DNA of 64,000 nucleotides, from positions 124,001 through 188,000 of the forward strand of contig NZ_FOKL01000003.1 of assembly GCF_900112025.1 (NCBI RefSeq), given 5' to 3'. Shown in pieces: positions 50,370 to 60,200 of the stretch. The notes below the pieces were generated by a model. That model was not told where the DNA came from and ran no database searches. It saw only the letters and a list, made by a program, of their open reading frames with translations. Numbering within the stretch: position 1 is the first letter of the stretch; each line of letters starts with the position of its first letter. The DNA is from Janthinobacterium sp. 344. GTDB taxonomy: Bacteria; Pseudomonadota; Gammaproteobacteria; Burkholderiales; Burkholderiaceae_D. Position numbers and translations under genes: made by a program.

Positions 50370-52973
50370 TCAGTTGACCGGCAGGTAATGCGCCAGCCCC
50401 TGGTGGGCCAGCCGGAAACGCAGCGCGAAGCTGCCATCGCTCCAGCTGGCGGGCAATGTCAGCGTGTCGAGCTTGAATTCGTACTTCTTGCCGGCGTAGA
50501 CCAGCGCATAGCTGGCGCCTGGCTGCAGCGTGCTGGCATAGCGCAGGTCGGGCGCCGTGCTGGCGGGCTTGAGCACAGGAGTGCTGGCGGCCAGCCGCAT
50601 GCTGGCCAGCTGGGCTTGCGCCGTGCTCAACTGGCGGGCCGCGACCAGTTGCGCGACATCGCCGCGCAGCGTCAACTGGCTTGCCAGCAAGGCGCCATGC
50701 AGGGTGTCCGGGCCGCCGCGCGCCGGCCCGTCGGCGCGCACGTAGTCGCGCGCCAGCCCGGCGCTGCCGGCGTGGCGGACGATCTGCCGCAGCGTATCCG
50801 GATGAAATAGGCCCGCCTGGCGAGCCTGGGTGGCCACCAGCCGCACCGCCAGCCCGCTGTAGCGCTGGCCGTCGCGCACCGGGTGCTGCCAGCCCGCGCT
50901 GCCGCCCCACAAGTGGCCCGTCAGCGCCTGGCCGGCACCGGCTCGCAGCGGCGTGTCGGGCAGCGCTGCCGCCGGCAGTACGGCACGGTTGCCGGCGCCA
51001 TCGGTGAGCAGCTGGCGGCCGGTGTTGGCCCGCAGCAGCGGCGTGCCGCCGGGTCCGGCCACGCTGCGCCAGTGGGTGTCGGGCCCATGCAGCTTGCCGT
51101 CCATGGGCGCGTGCAATGCGCCACGGCCTTCGAAGCGGGCGCTGTGCGTCTCGAGCGTGAGGAAAGCGTCGGGCATGGCGATGCTGCCGTCCATCTGCCC
51201 GGCCAGGCGGTCGGGCAACAGCGTTTTCGCCTGCAGGCGCGCGCTTGCCCGGCCGTGCCCACTGGCCATCATGTGTGCGACGGGCTGTGGCTGTGTCCCT
51301 TCGGCAAGGCCGCTCAGCTGGCCGGCAAAGGCGCCCTGTACGGCGCCCGCGTGTTTGTGGCCCTGCTGGTCGGTGTAGTCGCCGCTCAGCAGGCCGGTGC
51401 CTGGGCGCCGGTCGAGCATCACGTCGGCGCTCTGGTAGGGGCCGGCGCCGATGGCCAGGCGCACCAGCGCGCGCACGCCCGCGAAGATGCCGCCGTCCGG
51501 CGCTCCTGGCAACGCCATCGATTCCAGCCGCGCCACGCTGCTTCCCCTGGCGTTGTCGGCGTCCGCCAGGCCGATGCAGTCGGCGATCCTGGCCGCTGCC
51601 CATTGCTGCGCCAGGCCGGTGAGGTACTGGGCCGGACCGCCCCGGCCGGGAAAGGCGCCGCCGGTGCCGATGCGCTCGGCGACGGCCGCCTGCACCGCCG
51701 CGCGGCGCGCCACCGGTCCGGCTGGCGCGGCCAGCGCATCGGGCGCGCCGCCAGCCTGCTGCGGCGATGCCGCGCCCGTCCGCTCCGCAGGCCCGGTATC
51801 GGCGGCGGCGCTGGCCGCCACGGGCGACGCTGCCGGCAGAGGCAGCTGCAGCCGCCGGTAGCCGCCCTGCTGTATCCACGCCACCTGCTGCTCGCGCTTG
51901 CCGCCGAACAGGCGCGCGAAGTCGGCCGGACTGGCACTGGTCAGCAGCTGCGACACGCCGCTGGCCGGCTGGGCGAACAGCGTCTGCAGCACATGCAAGT
52001 CCAGCCCCGCCAGGTTCGGCAACTGCCGCTCGATGGCGGCCAGTCCCTCGGCGCTGCCCCACAGCGGATAGCGGCGCACTTCAATGGCCTGCACCTTGGC
52101 CGCGCCCAGTGCCGTGATCAGGCGCCCGAGCGCTTCCCACGGCAATTCGATGTCCGGCGCCAGCCGGTAGACGGTGCCGCCCGCGGCGCCATGTTCCTGC
52201 CCGTGCGCCGGCTTGGACGACTCGGCCGGCTCGGGCGCGAGAATTGCCTCGACCTTGCGCGCATTGTTGATCCATTCGGGCTGGCCGTGCCGGCGCAGCC
52301 AGAAACCCTGCAGCACAGGCCGCCCGGCTGGCGTGGCCTGCGCGGCCTGCGTGGCCGCCGGCAGCTTGCCGCCGCTGCCGCCGTGCCCCAGGGTGGCGGC
52401 GCGCTCGCCCATGCGGTCGGCTTCCTGCTCCAGCGCGGCGTCGTCGTTGACCGGCATGCCCTTGGCCTGCAGGCTTGCCCTCACCCGTCCCTGCTTCTGC
52501 TGTACCACATGCCAGGCTTCGTGCGGCAAGTGGCGCTCCTGGCCAGGTCCGAGATGGATCTGGCTGCCCTGTGCATAAGCGTGCGCCCCGATGCGCGCCG
52601 GCGCCGGCGAATTGCGGTGCACGCGCACACCGCCCAGGTCGATGCCGGACAATTGATGGATACCCTGCCGCAATGCATCGGGCAAACCGCCCGCCGCCAC
52701 GGGTGCCGCGTCGCGCCGTGCGCTCAGGCGCCGCCCCTGCGTCACCAGCGCGCACATGCGCCCCTGCGCCTGAAGCCGGGCGCTGGCGTTGACCATCTGC
52801 AGCAGACCACCGTGCGCCGCGGCGCGCTGGCTGCGCGCGGCCAGCCGGGCCAGCGCCGTCTGCTGGCCCGATGCGTGCCCCGATGCGTGCCCGGATGCCT
52901 GCCGCGCCGCGCCGGCGCGCCCGGCCGCGGCGGCAGGCGGATGGGGCAAGGTTGGGTGTCGCAAGGTCGCCAT
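50370..52973 (-). CDS. Large DUF4157 eCIS protein with unknown C-terminal region
   Basis: The 867-residue protein has a Gly-His-Ala-Ser repeat near residues 28-36 and a full DUF4157 domain at about 95-195: VRVHRNSPAPARIGAHAYAQ, HEAWH at 151-155 and VNDDAALEQEADRMGERA. The remaining 670 residues are Ala/Gly/Pro-rich and match nothing I recognise; segments such as GHGRASARLQAK and YSGLAVRLVATQARQAG look folded. DUF4157 proteins are a hallmark of eCIS loci, but whether this one is structural, a processing enzyme or cargo is unknown. The start at 52973 is internal to a longer frame and begins the homologous part. Confidence 0.75.
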   Translation of the reverse strand: MATLRHPTLPHPPAAAAGRAGAARQASGHASGHASGQQTALARLAARSQRAAAHGGLLQMVNASARLQAQGRMCALVTQGRRLSARRDAAPVAAGGLPDALRQGIHQLSGIDLGGVRVHRNSPAPARIGAHAYAQGSQIHLGPGQERHLPHEAWHVVQQKQGRVRASLQAKGMPVNDDAALEQEADRMGERAATLGHGGSGGKLPAATQAAQATPAGRPVLQGFWLRRHGQPEWINNARKVEAILAPEPAESSKPAHGQEHGAAGGTVYRLAPDIELPWEALGRLITALGAAKVQAIEVRRYPLWGSAEGLAAIERQLPNLAGLDLHVLQTLFAQPASGVSQLLTSASPADFARLFGGKREQQVAWIQQGGYRRLQLPLPAASPVAASAAADTGPAERTGAASPQQAGGAPDALAAPAGPVARRAAVQAAVAERIGTGGAFPGRGGPAQYLTGLAQQWAAARIADCIGLADADNARGSSVARLESMALPGAPDGGIFAGVRALVRLAIGAGPYQSADVMLDRRPGTGLLSGDYTDQQGHKHAGAVQGAFAGQLSGLAEGTQPQPVAHMMASGHGRASARLQAKTLLPDRLAGQMDGSIAMPDAFLTLETHSARFEGRGALHAPMDGKLHGPDTHWRSVAGPGGTPLLRANTGRQLLTDGAGNRAVLPAAALPDTPLRAGAGQALTGHLWGGSAGWQHPVRDGQRYSGLAVRLVATQARQAGLFHPDTLRQIVRHAGSAGLARDYVRADGPARGGPDTLHGALLASQLTLRGDVAQLVAARQLSTAQAQLASMRLAASTPVLKPASTAPDLRYASTLQPGASYALVYAGKKYEFKLDTLTLPASWSDGSFALRFRLAHQGLAHYLPVN

Positions 52974-52984
52974 GCCTGCCCCGT

Positions 52985-54046
52985 TCACAGATAGACAAAA
53001 ATGTCGCTGAGGCCGCCGAGCGGGTCGTCGTCCACCTGCACCAGCGCTGCGCCACTGGCATAGGGCAGGCGGATCTTCGGGCCGCCGCTGCGCGTGCCGC
53101 GTCCTGCCGATGGCGGCCGCGTCAGCATGAAATGCCACGTGGCCGGGGCTTGCGCCAGCGCCAGTCCCTGCCGGGATTCAAAGGTCCATGGCGGCTGCTG
53201 CGCCTGCGGATTGGTGCAGGTAAACACGGGCGCCCCGGACGGCGGCGTGCCGCCGGCTGGCGCACAGGCCTGCAACTGCCAGTTGCCCAGGTTCAGGTGC
53301 TGGCTATGTATGTGATAGCGCCAGCGCGGCGCGCGCGGCGCCAGCGCGAAGGTGTATTGCGGATTGAGCGCCCGGCCATCGGCGCCGATGGCCGGGCAGG
53401 CGCCAGGCATCCACGGCGCCTGCCGTGGCCCGCCCGGATAGATGGCCAGCACGCCGAATGGACGCGGACCGGGCTGCGCCTGCAGGTAAAAGTCCAGCAG
53501 CGGCACGGCATTGGCCAGCAAGGCATAGCGGCCGGACGGCACGCCGCTGAGAACGATGTCGAGATGTGCCTGCGGCAGCGTCGGCGACGTGCCCTCCCAA
53601 GCCACCTGTCCCAGGGCATCAAGCAGCACCAGGCTGGCGGCGGCCAGCGGCTGCGGCAGGGAAATGGAAAAGCCCGATGGCCGGGTCGCCAGCGCACTGC
53701 CCGCAAAATCGGGCCGCAGTTGCGCCGCCGCGTGCTGCAGGTTGTCGGCATAAAACAGTGTCCTGGCGTGCACGCTGGACTGGTCGATGGCGCTGTAATT
53801 GATCAGGTCCGGGTCGCTGCTGCTCACGATAAAGTCGAGCGGCAATGGGGCCGCAAACGCGGCCAGCCTGGCCGCGTCCGTGTAATACATGCTGCCACCC
53901 CCCGCCGCTGGCAAGAAACGCAAGCCATATTGCCGCATCAGCGCCCGGCAAGCGGCAGTGGGCGCCAGCCTCAGCGCCAGGCACACGCCGCCAGTGAAAT
54001 ACGGGTGCTGGCAGCTGATGCTGAAGACGCCGGGCAGCGGGGCCAT
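52985..54046 (-). CDS. eCIS operon protein of unknown function
   Basis: The 353-residue product has no recognised motif. It is rich in beta-type sequence and Pro/Gly, with FTGGVCLALRLAPTAACRALMRQYGLRF near the start split by a loop and SGRYALLANAVPLLDFYLQAQPG in the middle. There is no signal peptide. GGAG precedes the ATG. It lies between the DUF4157 and DUF4255 genes with gaps of 11 and 3 bases, so it is part of the eCIS operon and may be a baseplate or fibre-type accessory. Confidence 0.55.
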   Translation of the reverse strand: MAPLPGVFSISCQHPYFTGGVCLALRLAPTAACRALMRQYGLRFLPAAGGGSMYYTDAARLAAFAAPLPLDFIVSSSDPDLINYSAIDQSSVHARTLFYADNLQHAAAQLRPDFAGSALATRPSGFSISLPQPLAAASLVLLDALGQVAWEGTSPTLPQAHLDIVLSGVPSGRYALLANAVPLLDFYLQAQPGPRPFGVLAIYPGGPRQAPWMPGACPAIGADGRALNPQYTFALAPRAPRWRYHIHSQHLNLGNWQLQACAPAGGTPPSGAPVFTCTNPQAQQPPWTFESRQGLALAQAPATWHFMLTRPPSAGRGTRSGGPKIRLPYASGAALVQVDDDPLGGLSDIFVYL

Positions 54047-54049
54047 GGG

Positions 54050-54625
54050 CTAGCTCCCCTGCACGTCGGCGATGCCGCTGCTGACGGCGGGAATCGGCGC
54101 GATCAGCCAGTCTTCCTGCAGCGTGACCATGCGCAGCTTGTAGACCACCGACGGCAGGTAATTGGCGCCCAGCACGGCCCACAGGGTGCTCAGTTCGGCC
54201 ATGCTGAGACTGACCACTTCCACGCTCAGTTGCGTCATCCCCGCGGGAAAACCGGCGGAATTTTGTGGATCGAAGCCCCACTTGGCCTGGAAAAATGCCA
54301 TCGCCTGCGACAGCATCCTGAGCGCGCCGGAGTAATTGCCGGCATACGAGGCCGCCAGCAGCACATACAGGTTCAGGTAGAGCGACGGATTGGTCCGCCC
54401 ATAGCCGTTCGCCCCCTGGCGCGCGACAAAGCCGGTCGAGCCGATCGCCGTTTCGCGTTCGATATTGACCAGCGACAATACCAGTTTGTTGTCGATCGCC
54501 AGCGGCACGCTATTGTCCGGGCTGGACAAGCTTGCCAGTACGGCGGCTTTTTCCGGGCCATGGTAACTGGCGCCCAGATAGTTGTTCAATTCACCGAGTA
54601 TGAACTCGAGGGCCTTGTCTATCAT
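54050..54625 (-). CDS. DUF4255 family protein (Afp16/Pvc16 N-terminal type cap protein)
   Basis: The 191-residue product matches DUF4255: IDKALEFILGELNNYL at the start, VLSLVNIERETAIGS, and NLYVLLAASYAGNYSGALRMLSQAMAFFQ in the middle. In Afp and PVC particles the homologous Afp16/Pvc16 protein terminates the sheath and tube and sets particle length. I chose the start at 54625, where AGGA lies upstream and the conserved part begins. It is a core structural marker of the eCIS. Confidence 0.88.
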   Translation of the reverse strand: MIDKALEFILGELNNYLGASYHGPEKAAVLASLSSPDNSVPLAIDNKLVLSLVNIERETAIGSTGFVARQGANGYGRTNPSLYLNLYVLLAASYAGNYSGALRMLSQAMAFFQAKWGFDPQNSAGFPAGMTQLSVEVVSLSMAELSTLWAVLGANYLPSVVYKLRMVTLQEDWLIAPIPAVSSGIADVQGS

Positions 54626-54706
54626 CGCGTGGCTGTCCTGTTCCTCGTTGCGGGGGGCGGCACCGGGAAGCGAGCGCGGCACTGGCCGCACGCGTTCCCA
54701 GATGCA

Positions 54707-55759
54707 TCAGGCGGCTTGCTGGAGATCGTCACCCTGCTCATCGCCGTCCGGCTGGCCGGCCACCGGGTCCGCCGTCGCCGTCGCCGTCGCGGGCAACGGT
54801 GGCGCCGCATTGACGACCGTCCAGGTGGCCAAGGTGGGGCCGCTGGTGGCGATCAGGCCGGAGGCGGCGGCGACGGCGGTGCAGCCATTGGTGGCGTCCC
54901 CCGTCAGGTCGGTGATGGCGAACGGTGGCGTAGCCGTCAGCTTGTTCGGCGTAGCCACGGCCGTGGCCGGCGTGGCGCCGGCGCCGGCCGTATATTTCAC
55001 CGTGTAGGTATAGAACTGGTTTTCACCAAACACCACGAAGCCGTTGGCCGTGTTGCCGGTGGCCAGGCTGACCTTGATCTTGGCGGTCGGCAAGCTGGTG
55101 CCGGTCGCCGTCAGCGGTACCCATCCGCAAGAGCAGCCTGAACCGGAAAAGTACAGGCTCGACGGGCCACCCTGGGCCGCCACCACCAGCAGGATGCCAT
55201 TCGTCGGATCGCCCGCGATACTGATGATGGTGCCGGCGGGCGGCGCCGGCAGCAGCGCCCATTCGAGTGGCTGGCCGTTGAAGATAATACTGTACAGGTT
55301 GCTGCCATCAGTGATGATCAGGCCGTTCGCCAGATCGCCGCACATGCCTTTTATGGTGGGCGCTTTCTGGCCGCCCCGCGTGGCGGCGGTCTCCGCCGCA
55401 CCGCTGGCGGCCGCGGGCGCCGCCCATTTCGGCGCGGGCAGCGCATACCAGCTCGCGCCGGCAATGCCCACGCCGTTCAGGTACGCCACCCGCGAGCCGG
55501 CGTACACGGCGATACCGTTGGTCATGTCGCCACACAGCGTCACCAGGGGGGCATCGAGCGACGGCCCAGGCGACTGCACCGCGATAGTGGTGACAGGCGA
55601 ATAGCACAGGATCTTGTTATTCCACAGCGCGACGACGCCATTCACGGCCGGCGCCTTCAGCCCCTGGTAGGTGCCGGTGATCTGGAAAGCCGGTGCGGCT
55701 GCGCTTGCGGCATCCTGGCCCGTTGCCGGGGCGGCCCTGTTTTGCACTGCTGTTGCCAT
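54707..55759 (-). CDS. Beta-propeller-like repeat protein of the eCIS operon
   Basis: The 350-residue protein contains five copies of a GD-x-x-NG or close motif at residues 77-82 (GDMTNG), 141-146 (GDLANG), 183-188 (GDPTNG), 235-240 (GNTANG) and 287-292 (GDATNG), plus a possible sixth at 38-41 (AVNG). Each is followed by a short hydrophobic strand, and a Trp-containing strand (SWYAL, EWALL, GWVPL, TWTVV) precedes most. Repeats of 42-64 residues fit a beta-propeller. No known family is recognised. Within an eCIS locus it could be a receptor-binding or tail-tip protein. GGAG lies 11 bases before the ATG. Confidence 0.65.
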   Translation of the reverse strand: MATAVQNRAAPATGQDAASAAAPAFQITGTYQGLKAPAVNGVVALWNNKILCYSPVTTIAVQSPGPSLDAPLVTLCGDMTNGIAVYAGSRVAYLNGVGIAGASWYALPAPKWAAPAAASGAAETAATRGGQKAPTIKGMCGDLANGLIITDGSNLYSIIFNGQPLEWALLPAPPAGTIISIAGDPTNGILLVVAAQGGPSSLYFSGSGCSCGWVPLTATGTSLPTAKIKVSLATGNTANGFVVFGENQFYTYTVKYTAGAGATPATAVATPNKLTATPPFAITDLTGDATNGCTAVAAASGLIATSGPTLATWTVVNAAPPLPATATATADPVAGQPDGDEQGDDLQQAA

Positions 55760-55852
55760 AATCGTTCTCCTTGCCCGAAGGCATACATGGTTGGGTCCAG
55801 CGACGCTGGACTGCGACTTGCTCCTGCCTGCTGCCAGTACTGCGATTGCTGC

Positions 55853-57208
55853 CTACATCATCTTGCCCTCCTTGCGTAGCTCGCGGCGGATGCCCTGGCG
55901 CAGGTCGGCCAGGCTGACGCAGCTGGCGCCGCCGCGCAAGGCCATCAGCGCGGCATAGCGCACCACGTTGCTGACGGCCGCGCCGCTGATTTCATACTCG
56001 GCGGCCAGCAGTTGCAAATCGATTCCCGGCCCCAGCCGTCCCGCCTGCACGAAAGCCTTGCTCCACAGGCTGAAACGCTCTTCGACGTCCGGCATGGGGA
56101 AATAGATCATCGACTGGAAGCGGCGCGCGAACGCATCGTCGATATTGCCCTTCAAGTTGCTGGCCAGTATCACCACGCCGGGGAATTCCTCCAGCCGTTG
56201 CAGCAGGAACGCCACTTCCTGATTCGCATAGCGGTCATTGGCGCTGCTGGTCTGCGTGCGCTTGCCGAACAGCGCATCGGCCTCGTCAAAGAACAGTATC
56301 CAGTTGCGGCGCTCGGCCTGGTCAAAGACCCCGGCCAGGTTCTTCTCCGTCTCGCCGATGTACTTGGAGACCACCAGCGACAGGTCGATGCGGTAGACAT
56401 CGAGTCCGCATTCCTTGCCCAGCAGTGTCGCCGTCAGGGTCTTGCCCGTGCCGGGCGGGCCGTAGAACAGGCTGCGAAAGCCGGGCCGGACATGGCGGCC
56501 CAGCTGCCAGCCATGCAGCAGCGTGTCGCGGTGGGCGATCCAGGCCTTGATTTCCTCGACTTCCTCCATCACCGGATCGCTGAGCACCAGGTCTTGCCAC
56601 TCCAGCACCGTTGCCAGTGGCCGGGCGGGGAAACTGGCCGAAAAATCGGGGCGGTAGTCGCTGCCGCGCGTGAGCCGGCCCAGCTGTTGCGGATGGATGG
56701 CCAGTGCGCTGGCAAACAATCCCTGCTGGCTGGCCCCCGTATCGAGGTCGAGCAGCTGCTCCTTGCGCAGCGCATGGGCTGGCTGGAACAGGTCCACCAG
56801 ATCCAGGCGCCGCGCCAGGTTGTCGCCGCACAGCACGAAGGCGGCCGTTTCGATGGTGGGCATGAAGCCGCCGTGGCTGGCGGCCAGGCCGCCGAATTCC
56901 GTGAAGCCGCGCTCGTAGTGCACATTTTTCATCAGGAAATGATCGAGCAGCTGGGGCCGCAGGTGCGGCGCCAGGGCCAGCATCAGGATGATGCGCTCCT
57001 CGAAGCCGAAAGCATGTTCGCGCAGCACCGCCGCATATGGACCGTCGGCGCCGGCGAGGTCGGGCGGCGTCAGCGCGCGCACGTCCCCCAGACCCTCGTC
57101 CTGGCCGAAATACAGCTTGATGCTGGCCTCGATCACGGCTGCCGTCCAGGCCAGTTCGCGTTCGAGCGTGGCCGCATGGTGAAAAAACTGGCTCTGCGGC
57201 GCATTCAT
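55853..57208 (-). CDS. AAA+ ATPase of the eCIS (Afp15/Pvc15-like)
   Basis: The 451-residue product has Walker A GPPGTGKT near residue 251, Walker B ILFFDEADALFG near 302, sensor 1 ILASNLKGNID near 345 and the arginine finger FARRF. The N-terminal 240 residues are a family-specific adaptor region. It is the CDC48/FtsH-like AAA+ ATPase found in nearly all eCIS loci, thought to aid assembly or cargo loading. The ATG at 57208 overlaps the tape-measure gene stop by ATGA, which fixes the start. Confidence 0.9.
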   Translation of the reverse strand: MNAPQSQFFHHAATLERELAWTAAVIEASIKLYFGQDEGLGDVRALTPPDLAGADGPYAAVLREHAFGFEERIILMLALAPHLRPQLLDHFLMKNVHYERGFTEFGGLAASHGGFMPTIETAAFVLCGDNLARRLDLVDLFQPAHALRKEQLLDLDTGASQQGLFASALAIHPQQLGRLTRGSDYRPDFSASFPARPLATVLEWQDLVLSDPVMEEVEEIKAWIAHRDTLLHGWQLGRHVRPGFRSLFYGPPGTGKTLTATLLGKECGLDVYRIDLSLVVSKYIGETEKNLAGVFDQAERRNWILFFDEADALFGKRTQTSSANDRYANQEVAFLLQRLEEFPGVVILASNLKGNIDDAFARRFQSMIYFPMPDVEERFSLWSKAFVQAGRLGPGIDLQLLAAEYEISGAAVSNVVRYAALMALRGGASCVSLADLRQGIRRELRKEGKMM

Positions 57209-60200
57209 CGCCAGTGCACCGTCAAAAGCGTGTTCATCCACGACAGGCGTATCGTCCCCAGCGCCCATGGCAGGCTGGACATCAGCACGTCGAACGATGC
57301 GCGCGGCACGGTCAGGCTCCATTGCTGCTCACCCTGCTCCAGGCTGCCGCCGCGGCACAGGAAGGTCGAGCGCACGCCATCGGCATCGGTATTGGCAAGT
57401 GCGCGCCAGGCTTGCGACAAGGCGCCAAAGAGTTGCACCGAGGCGGCGCGCTCGGCCTCGGTCAGCGGGCCGCCGCTGTCGACGGGCGCGCCCGGCTCTA
57501 TGCCGCACAGTAATTTATTCAGCAACAATGCGGGTTCGTCGGCCGGCAGCTGGCCATGGCACAGGTAGTGCAGGAGTTCGGCCGCGCGCAGCCGCGCCGC
57601 CTGGTGGACGAAAGCCCCTTCCCGCTGCAGGCCCAGCAAGCTGAAGTAATGGTCGAAGAAGGGCCACAGGAGTACCAGTCCTGCATTGTCAACGTGGTAG
57701 CGTTCCCCCTCGGGCAAGGCGGCAGTGGCGAGTGCCGGCGGGGCCTGCGGCGCGACATGCGCCGCAGGCGTGCGTTCGGCCTGGCGCCGCCGCCGCGCCT
57801 GCTCGCGGCGCGCCCGCGCGAGCAGCAGCAGCGCCGGCTCGCCTGGCGCCAGCTGCCGGCGCAGCGCCGCGATCATGCCCTGCGACAGGCTGCGGTCGGT
57901 CTGGACGGCAGCGAGCACACTGGCGACAAAGTGTTGCGGCGTCGGGCCGGCCGGCCCGTGCCGATGGCAGAGCGACAGCAGGATGACAACAAAACGCGCC
58001 TCCCAGTCGCCCTCGCCGGCCACCGTGCCGGCCGCGCGCGCCAGCGCCGCGAGCCACCAGGCGCAATGCGGCGCGGCACGGCCAAGCAGCAATTGCAGCA
58101 TCCGGGCACGCAGGGCGGCGGGCAGGCAGCGGGCCAGGCGCTGCCGTTCCAGCTGGCGCCCGCTCGCCGCCAGCAGCATGGCGCGCGCTGCGCCGGCCTC
58201 GGTCGCCAACGCCCGGTCGATGGCTTGCCACAGCTGGCTCTCAAGCACGCCCGCGTGCAGCGCCAGCACGCCATTGCTGCCGTATTGCAGCCAGGCCGCC
58301 AGCAAGGCCAGGTCCGCCGACATGCCGGAAGGTGGCGCCAGCCGTGGGCTGGCCGGCAAGGCATCGAGGCGCGCGCCCGCCGCCGCCAGCAAGTCCAGCA
58401 AGACCGCATAGCGCCCATGCATGGCCACCCTGGATGCGGCGATCGCCAGCAGGTGCGCATCGAGCGTGGCGCGCGCCAGGCCCAGGCGCGGCGCCAGCTG
58501 CGCGCCGGCGGCGGCGATGAACTGGGCGGCGGACAATGCTCCGCGCTGGCGCAGCAACACCTGCAACAGCGCGCGCCACGCCAGCGCGGGCAGGCCGGTT
58601 TGCTGGCGGGACGACAGGCGCAGCGCGCCGGACAAACCCAGCACGCACAGGCGCCAGCTCGCCGCCAGGCCCGCGATGCCGGGCGCCAGCGCTTCGGCCA
58701 GCTGGGTCAGGCGAGCGGCGGACACATAGCGGATCAGGCGTTCGAGCATGGCGGCCGCCTGTGGGCTGGCACGCAAGGCGCTCGCCAGTTCCGCGCCATC
58801 GATTCGCTCGAGGCCGTCGTTCAGCACGTCGCGGCCGCCGGCGCGCGGCGCGGCGCCTGGCAGGACTTGGCCGTGGCGCAGGAATTGCCAGCAGGCATCG
58901 CCGGCGGCACCAGCGCCCGCCGACGCCAGCGCCTGCGGCGCGGCGCGCGGGGCCGCTTCGCCTTTCAGCGCCAGCAGGATGGCTGGCAAGCTGGTTTGCG
59001 CCGGCACGGCGGCGCCGCCCGCCTCGGCGACCAGGCCCCTCAACAGGCTGGCATAGGCGATGCCATGACGCGCGGCAAGCTGGTGCAGCAGTTGCTTGAT
59101 ATAGCTGCGGTTATTGAAATAGGAGCCGCGCGCCAGCTGGAAACTGCGCAGCACGAATTCGCGTGCCGCGCGCCGGAATGCGGGCGGCCGCGTCTCTTGC
59201 GCACGGACGGGCAAGGCGGCACTGTCACGCCGCAGTTCATCGCCAAGGTCCACCAGGATGCCGGCCAGCGCATCGCGCTGCAGCAGCATCTGCTCGATAC
59301 CTTCGCCCTGCGCACTGAGCGCGGCGACAAGGCCGGCCGTGTCGTGGCCACGCCGGGCCCGTTCCTGCAGCGCTTCGGCGAGCAGCCGGCGCAGCCCTGC
59401 CGTCCCCTTGCGCGCAGCGAGCATGTGGCGCAGCAAGGCGTTGCGCAGCGTCCTGTCGAGCGCCGCCGGCTGCGGCGGCGCCTGCCGCGCGCCTGCCGGC
59501 GCCAGTTCCTGCTGCAGCGACAGCAGGATGGCAGGCAAGCCATGCTTGCGCGCCAGCCGCATGTGCGGCGCCAGGCCCGCGCCGATCAGCGTTGCCAGCA
59601 AGACTTGATAGCTGTGGTTATAGTGGGCCGCCAGCTGCACCAGCAGGCTGCGCACGAAGCTGCGCGTGTTGAACCAGGAGCCGCGTTCCTGCAGCAGCGC
59701 GGCAAAGACAAACTCCCACAGGCGCTGGCCAAAGTGCTGCAAGCCGTCGTCGACCACGTGGCGCTGCTGCTGGACATCGACGATGCCCTGCACGGTACGG
59801 CCGATCCAGGCGCCGTGCACGGGTTCGAGCGCCTGCACCAGCGCATGCCGCTGCAGCTCGCCAAGCTGGCAAGCCAGGCGGCGGCGCACGGCGTGCTGCG
59901 CGCCGAGCCGGCGCAGCAATGCCAGCAGCTGGTCCTGGTCCTGCTCCAGCGCCTGCTGCATCAGCGCATCGAGTCCCTGCGCGGCGCCTGGCCCCAGCCG
60001 CACGGGCATGGCGCCGTATTGCAGCAGGCTGGCGATGCAGTCGAGCCGGCGCTGGTGCGGCGGCAGCGCATGCGCGGGCGCGGGCGGCGGCGTGGCGGCG
60101 CCCTGGGCCGATGCCAGGTCGAGCAGCATGGCCTGCAGACCATCGCGCTGCAGCAGCGGCAGTTGCTGGTAAGCGAGGCATGCCGTCATTTGCGCCAGCA

